From positions 1-30,429 of the forward strand of contig NW_004086349.1 in assembly GCF_000220395.1 (NCBI RefSeq): 30,429 nucleotides of DNA. The letters are read 5' to 3'. Below, one piece after another: positions 25,372-30,429 of this stretch (its first letter is position 1; each line of letters begins with the position of its first letter). This DNA is from Ichthyophthirius multifiliis (taxonomy: Eukaryota > Ciliophora > Oligohymenophorea > Hymenostomatida). The notes beneath the pieces are model-generated. The model had not been told where the DNA came from, searched no databases, and saw only the letters and a program-made list of their open reading frames with translations. Made by a program: the position numbers and the translations under genes.

Positions 25372-28300
25372 ATGATAAAATAAATAGAAGATTTGACAAA
25401 TGAATTATAATAAAAAGACGATGCAATAGAAAAAGCATCAACACTAATAGAAATGTTAAAAGAAGATGTAAAAATAAATAAATAAAACATTTTATAATTC
25501 AAATAAAGTTAGGAAAAGCAGTAAAAGACTTAGAATATTTTCAAGCTTAAAAAATACAATATAAATAATAAATAAGAGACTTATAAAAATTAAATAAGAA
25601 TCTCCAATAATAAATAGAAGAATTCTAAATTAAAAATGAATAATTTTAACAAAATTTGGATATAGACTAAGATAATTAAATATAATATAAAGAAAACATA
25701 AAATTTGCTAAAAACAAACATATTTTTATTTAAAACCAATAAAAAAATAAATATAATAAAGAAACCCAAAAACTAAATGAAAATACAAATAAATTTAAAT
25801 TTTCTTAAATAAATATGACAGATAAAAAAGAAAACAAAATAGAAAATTGTTCATTTTCAACAAATAAAAGTACAAATAAAAATATAGGATAGAAAAAAAG
25901 ATGCAATAGTGAATTTTTAAATAACAAAGAAGAAACAGAAAAAGAAATACAAACTTAAAATATAAAATAAAAAGTACTTGAATAAGAATTAGAAAATAGC
26001 TTAAATAGAGAATAATAAATTTTATAGTTATTTAATAAATATTTCATAAATTAATAAAAAAATACAAATATATAAATTAATGATAATAAAGATAAAGAAA
26101 TATAATTAAGTGATTCAATTTAAAAACTTATTACTTAAAATTAAAATTTAAAAGAAAAATTATAGGATTAATTAATAACAACAGCAAACTTATCAACAGT
26201 ATATAAAAAATAATCTATATTAATAAATATTATATAATTAAAAATATAAATATTTAAATATATAAATTTATAATTATATTTATATTTTTATTTTATTTTA
26301 TTTTTCATATTTTTAAGTTATTAAAAGATTCTCTAATTATATAAAAGTAACTGTAAAAAATATGAATGAATAAAAGGAAATCTTTATTAATATAATTTAA
26401 AACATGAAAACATAATTAATTAATTTTTATTGGAAGAGTAATAATATGTAAAATATATAAAATAATATATTTTTAAAAAATAAAATAAAAAGAATTTAAA
26501 ATTTAGTTTTCATTAATAAGACAATATTATAAATAATTTAATTGAAATAAAAAATAATCTTATCGACATAATTTAATAAAATTCGTAAAATAGAATAAAA
26601 GAAATTAACTTTATTTAAGAAATTAATACCATTCTATTCTCCACATAATAAAGCAATGATAAAATTGATAAAACTGAAATTATTTCTTAAATAAATTAAT
26701 TGAAATCTAAGATATAAGAATATGAGAATATTTTAGAACAAAAATTTCATGAAGATAATTAAAATGAAGAAAAAACATCAATTTTAAATCAAAAAATCAA
26801 TCTTTTATAAACTGAATTGAAATAAAGTTTACTTGAAAGAGCTGAATTTTAATTAGAAAAGGAAAAATTAAAAATTGATATTTAAAAGTTTGAAGAAGAA
26901 TTTGCAAAAATATATGAAGAAATTTCATAAAACTAAACCATAAAAAATCATAAAATAACTAGAAATAGTAGCATAGACTCTTTTATTAATACAAATATTA
27001 CTTTAAAAGATGTTTCTTAATCAGATATGAGAATTTATAGACAATAATAATTAGAAAACAATCAATAATTAGCTAAAAATTAAGAATTATAGTATAAAAA
27101 TTAAAAATTATTACAATAAATTGAAGAACTAAGAGAAAGAAATAAAGTATTGGAATCTGAGAATTCACAAACAATTATTTTAGTCGAAAAGACATTGATT
27201 GATTTAGAAAAAATACAGAATATAAATAAATAACAAGAAACTTAAATTGAAGAATATGAAGTATAAATAAAAATATAAGAAGAAAAAATATAAAAATTAT
27301 AAAAAGAAAAAATGTAAAAAATAAAAGAATAAGAAAAATAATTATAAATAATTATAGAAGAAAAAGATAAAAAAGAAACATAAAAAAAATAAAGAATTTA
27401 AATTCAAAAATAAGAAATTAATTAATTAATTAATAAAAATTAAGATCTAAATGAACTAAATAATAATCTTAAGATAAAATTAGATGAATATTAATTTTAA
27501 ATTAAAAATTTTGAAAATACTATTAATAAAGATTAGAATATATATTTATTACATAGTTATTTAGATTTTATTTTTTCAATATTAATTAATGATTTAGATT
27601 GGTAATTTACTTAAAATGGTACAGAAAATAAAATCATATTAAATAATTTTTTCTAAAAATAAATAGATAATTAAGATTAATTAATTAAAATATAAAAATT
27701 TACCTAAAAATATTATATAATAAAAGAAAAAATTTATCGTTTTTTTAATTTTCTTTCAACTGCATTCAATAATACAATTACCTCATTGAATGATTTAGAA
27801 AATATATAATTTACCCCATAAGTTAAATAATAAAACAAACATTAAACTCTCCTTTTGTTTTGTAAATAACTAAATGATATTGCTGAAAAGGTAATTTTTA
27901 ATTCTAACCAAAACGATAATATAATTACTGATTAATTTTCTTAAATTGAAAATAATAACACCTAAATAGCTCAAATACAACTCATTTTGTTAAAACTATT
28001 CACGAAATGGAAAGAAGACCTAATTTAAACATCTGAAATATTTTTTCAACTTTCCATTAATTTAAAAAAAGCAATAGAAGATAATAAATTTAAATATTCT
28101 TAAATAAAACTAGATTAATATACATAAATATTATCAAAAAGCGATTTTTTCGATTAATTGTTTTAAGTTTTAAAATAAATAGAAAATATGAAATAATATA
28201 AAAATACTGAAATTATAAATATAATATGCAAATACGGATAAGGAACATCTTCAAATAATATTGAAATTAACTATTAGTAAATTTTATAAAATATTTAAAA

Positions 28301-28589
28301 AAACATTAAAAATATTGAATAAAACTATCTATTTTAATATCTTTTAGAATAATATTTATTATAAATTAATATTAGTTTTAATATTGCATATTTAATTAAA
28401 AAAGATTTTGATAAAAGTTAAATTAAAAAATCCTTATAGAATAATATTTGTTTTATTTAGTAGTTCCTTTTGATAGTCAATAGTTGTAATTTCTAAAAAG
28501 ATTATATTTTTTAAAAATGCCTTATTGGAATGGCTAATTAATAAGTTATTTTAGATAATATATTATTAGATTTTATCAAATAAGTGTGA
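25372..28589 (+). CDS. Long coiled-coil protein of unknown function
   Basis: Four exons (25372-25467, 25509-26198, 26318-26352 and 26507-28589) join in phase to give about 967 residues ending at TGA 28587-28589. Introns are 41, 119 and 154 nt. The third exon is only 35 nt, and an alternative donor at 26347 would make it 29 nt in the same phase. The N-terminus (IEDLTNELQQKDDAIEKAST) begins heptad coiled coil that covers most of the first 600 residues, extremely rich in Gln, Lys, Glu and Ile. A predicted globular helical tail follows (FIFSILINDLDWQFTQNG, then FFNFLSTAFNNTITSLNDLE, LILLKLFTKWKEDLI). The layout suggests a cytoskeletal or basal-body scaffold, but nothing identifies it. A very large share of its Gln codons are TAA/TAG. 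Confidence 0.82.
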
Positions 28590-30429
28590 GTTTATATAAT
28601 TTTTTTTTTATATATATACTAAATATTTTTTAGATAACTATTAAGTTTTTTATTGATTTTAATATCTATTTATTTATTATATCCATATATTTTATTTTAA
28701 AACTATTATATTTATTTTAAACAAAAATAAAATAAAAATTTTTTATATAATTAGAAATTTATAACTTTTAATATATTAATATTTATATATTATAATTTTA
28801 TAATATTAAATAATATTTTAATTAAAATATTTACTTATAAAATGTTTATTATATTCTGATTAGATTAAATATTTTATATCATATATATTATAGTAAAAAA
28901 TATATCTATTAATGTTTTTATAATAATATATAAAATATATTTTTTTATAATAATATATAAAAAATAAATTTTATTTTAAATAATCAAAAATTAATTAAAT
29001 TAATTATATAATAATTTTTAAAAAATATAAAATCAATAAAAAACAAATTTAAAAATATATTAAAAATAAAATAATATCAATAAAAAGCAATTTAAACAAA
29101 TAAATATATATATTTTTTTTAATTTATTTAAAAATAATTAATTTTAATAAATAATTAATTATTATTTGTTTCTATATACTATTTATTTTTTTTGGATTAA
29201 AAGATTTTAAGATATATACAAAATATTTATAAATATTTAAAATATTAAAGAATCTTAATATATATATATAAATTTTTATTGTTTTAAATTAATATTAAAA
29301 TAATAATCAAATATAAAAATAATTAGTTTAAAAAAATATTTTTAGAATAAATATTATTTATGATTATATAATTTATTAAGAATTTTATCTAATTTTATAT
29401 TATTATAAAATATATCATTAATAAATATAAAAAATATATATATATATTTTTTATTAATTTTTATATAAATAAATATATATATATTAATATATATTTTTTG
29501 ATATAAATATATATATTTGTATATTTATAATTATTTATTTATATATATATTTACATATTCATATTAATAAATTATTTATTAAAAAACAAAATAATATATT
29601 ATTTATTTTTTTATATAGAAATTTTTATTATTTTTTTGATTTATATTTTTGAGGTATATAATTTGCTTAAATTTATTATTATGATATAAAAATGATAATA
29701 AAATTCATTTTATTTACAAATTTTTTTAAAATTTTAATAATGTAAATTATAAATAAAATAAAAACATTGAATTAAATAAATGATAAATTTAAATAATGTA
29801 ATACGTTAAATATTCATAATGTTCTAACCATTATTATTTTTAAATTAAATAAAATTAGAAAACAATTTATAATATAATTAGAAAAGTTTTAAATTAAAAT
29901 ATGCACTTTAAATTTTTGTAAACATTTTAATAATAGAAAAGAATTTTAATATTATGCATAAATTAAAAATTATTATATCATTATTAAATGAGAAATTTAG
30001 ATATATTATTTTAAATTAATATCGAAATCCTAATAATAAATGATAAATTAAAAATTATATTAACTAAATTAAAACATAATGAAAAAAATTAATTAATAAA
30101 AAAAGATATATATAAAAAAAAATTATTAAATATTAAACATGTTTTATTGAAATAAAAATAATTGTTTTTATTTTAAAATAGATATTTTTTTAAAAAATAC
30201 TATATTAAAATAAAAATGTATATAAAATAAAAAAAATATTATATTTAATTAAATTAATTTAAATAAAAAAAAGTAAAAAAATATCTAAAATAAAAATAAG
30301 GGAAAAAATTAAAAAATAAAAATAAAGTAAAAAAATTAAATATGTTAATTAAAAAAAAAAGATATAAATAAATATATATATATATGTATAAATATATAAA
30401 TATAAATCTATATATATAAATAATAATAC
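28590..30429. other. AT-only region at the right end
   Basis: No gene is supported on either strand over 1.8 kb. The sequence is A/T with TA tracts (for example 29440-29550 and 30370-30420), and G or C appear only singly. No telomere repeat, tRNA or transposon end is seen. It looks like ordinary ciliate intergenic DNA. Confidence 0.65.

Noticed and set aside
25241-25444. Minus-strand frame over the start of the coiled-coil gene
   Set aside because: It is the shadow of the plus-strand first exon plus upstream A/T sequence and has no conserved feature.
29440-30420. TA-rich tracts as a possible chromosome end
   Set aside because: No GGGGTT-type telomere repeat is present; the tracts match TA repeats elsewhere in intergenic DNA and introns.

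Overview
The window is nuclear DNA of a ciliate that reads TAA and TAG as glutamine and stops only at TGA. Every convincing gene here is open only under that code, and TAA/TAG fall where homologues carry Gln or another polar residue. Genes are interrupted by short GT..AG introns (mostly 40-170 nt). Non-coding DNA is almost pure A and T, with long homopolymers and TA/ATT microsatellites. This base composition and the gene content point to an oligohymenophorean close to Tetrahymena. The extreme AT content makes an Ichthyophthirius-like species my best guess, but that is inference.

Layout: 1-2013 AT-rich non-coding; 2014-3556 (+) DAW1, a WD40 outer-arm-dynein assembly/transport factor; 4720-5184 (-) a small protein with faint eIF5A-like features; 5823-11507 (-) a very large multi-pass membrane protein with a PAS-like domain; 12446-about 13200 (+) a multi-pass RING-H2 protein lacking its last zinc ligand; 13432-14506 (-) COP9 signalosome subunit 7; 14744-17560 (+) a plant-type DYRK kinase with a LisH-like N-terminus; 18218-18906 (+) a p24/TMED cargo receptor ending in KKLI; 19118-22153 (+) a leucine-rich-repeat protein; 22492-24747 (-) a DENN-domain protein; 25372-28589 (+) a long coiled-coil protein; 28590-30429 AT-rich non-coding.

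These are ordinary housekeeping and ciliary genes placed side by side, not an operon. Loose themes are cilium assembly (DAW1, perhaps the LRR and coiled-coil proteins), membrane traffic (p24, DENN) and protein turnover (RING, CSN7).

The most notable pattern is that the big PAS membrane gene and DAW1 are broken only at or near mononucleotide runs. The net shift between supported segments fits missing single bases, which suggests under-counted homopolymers in the assembly rather than decayed genes. I found no mobile element, CRISPR array, rRNA or tRNA, and no convincing new multi-gene system. The best leads are a GC-rich 14-mer in AT DNA (5667-5680), the altered RING finger, the plant-type DYRK and the small unidentified protein.
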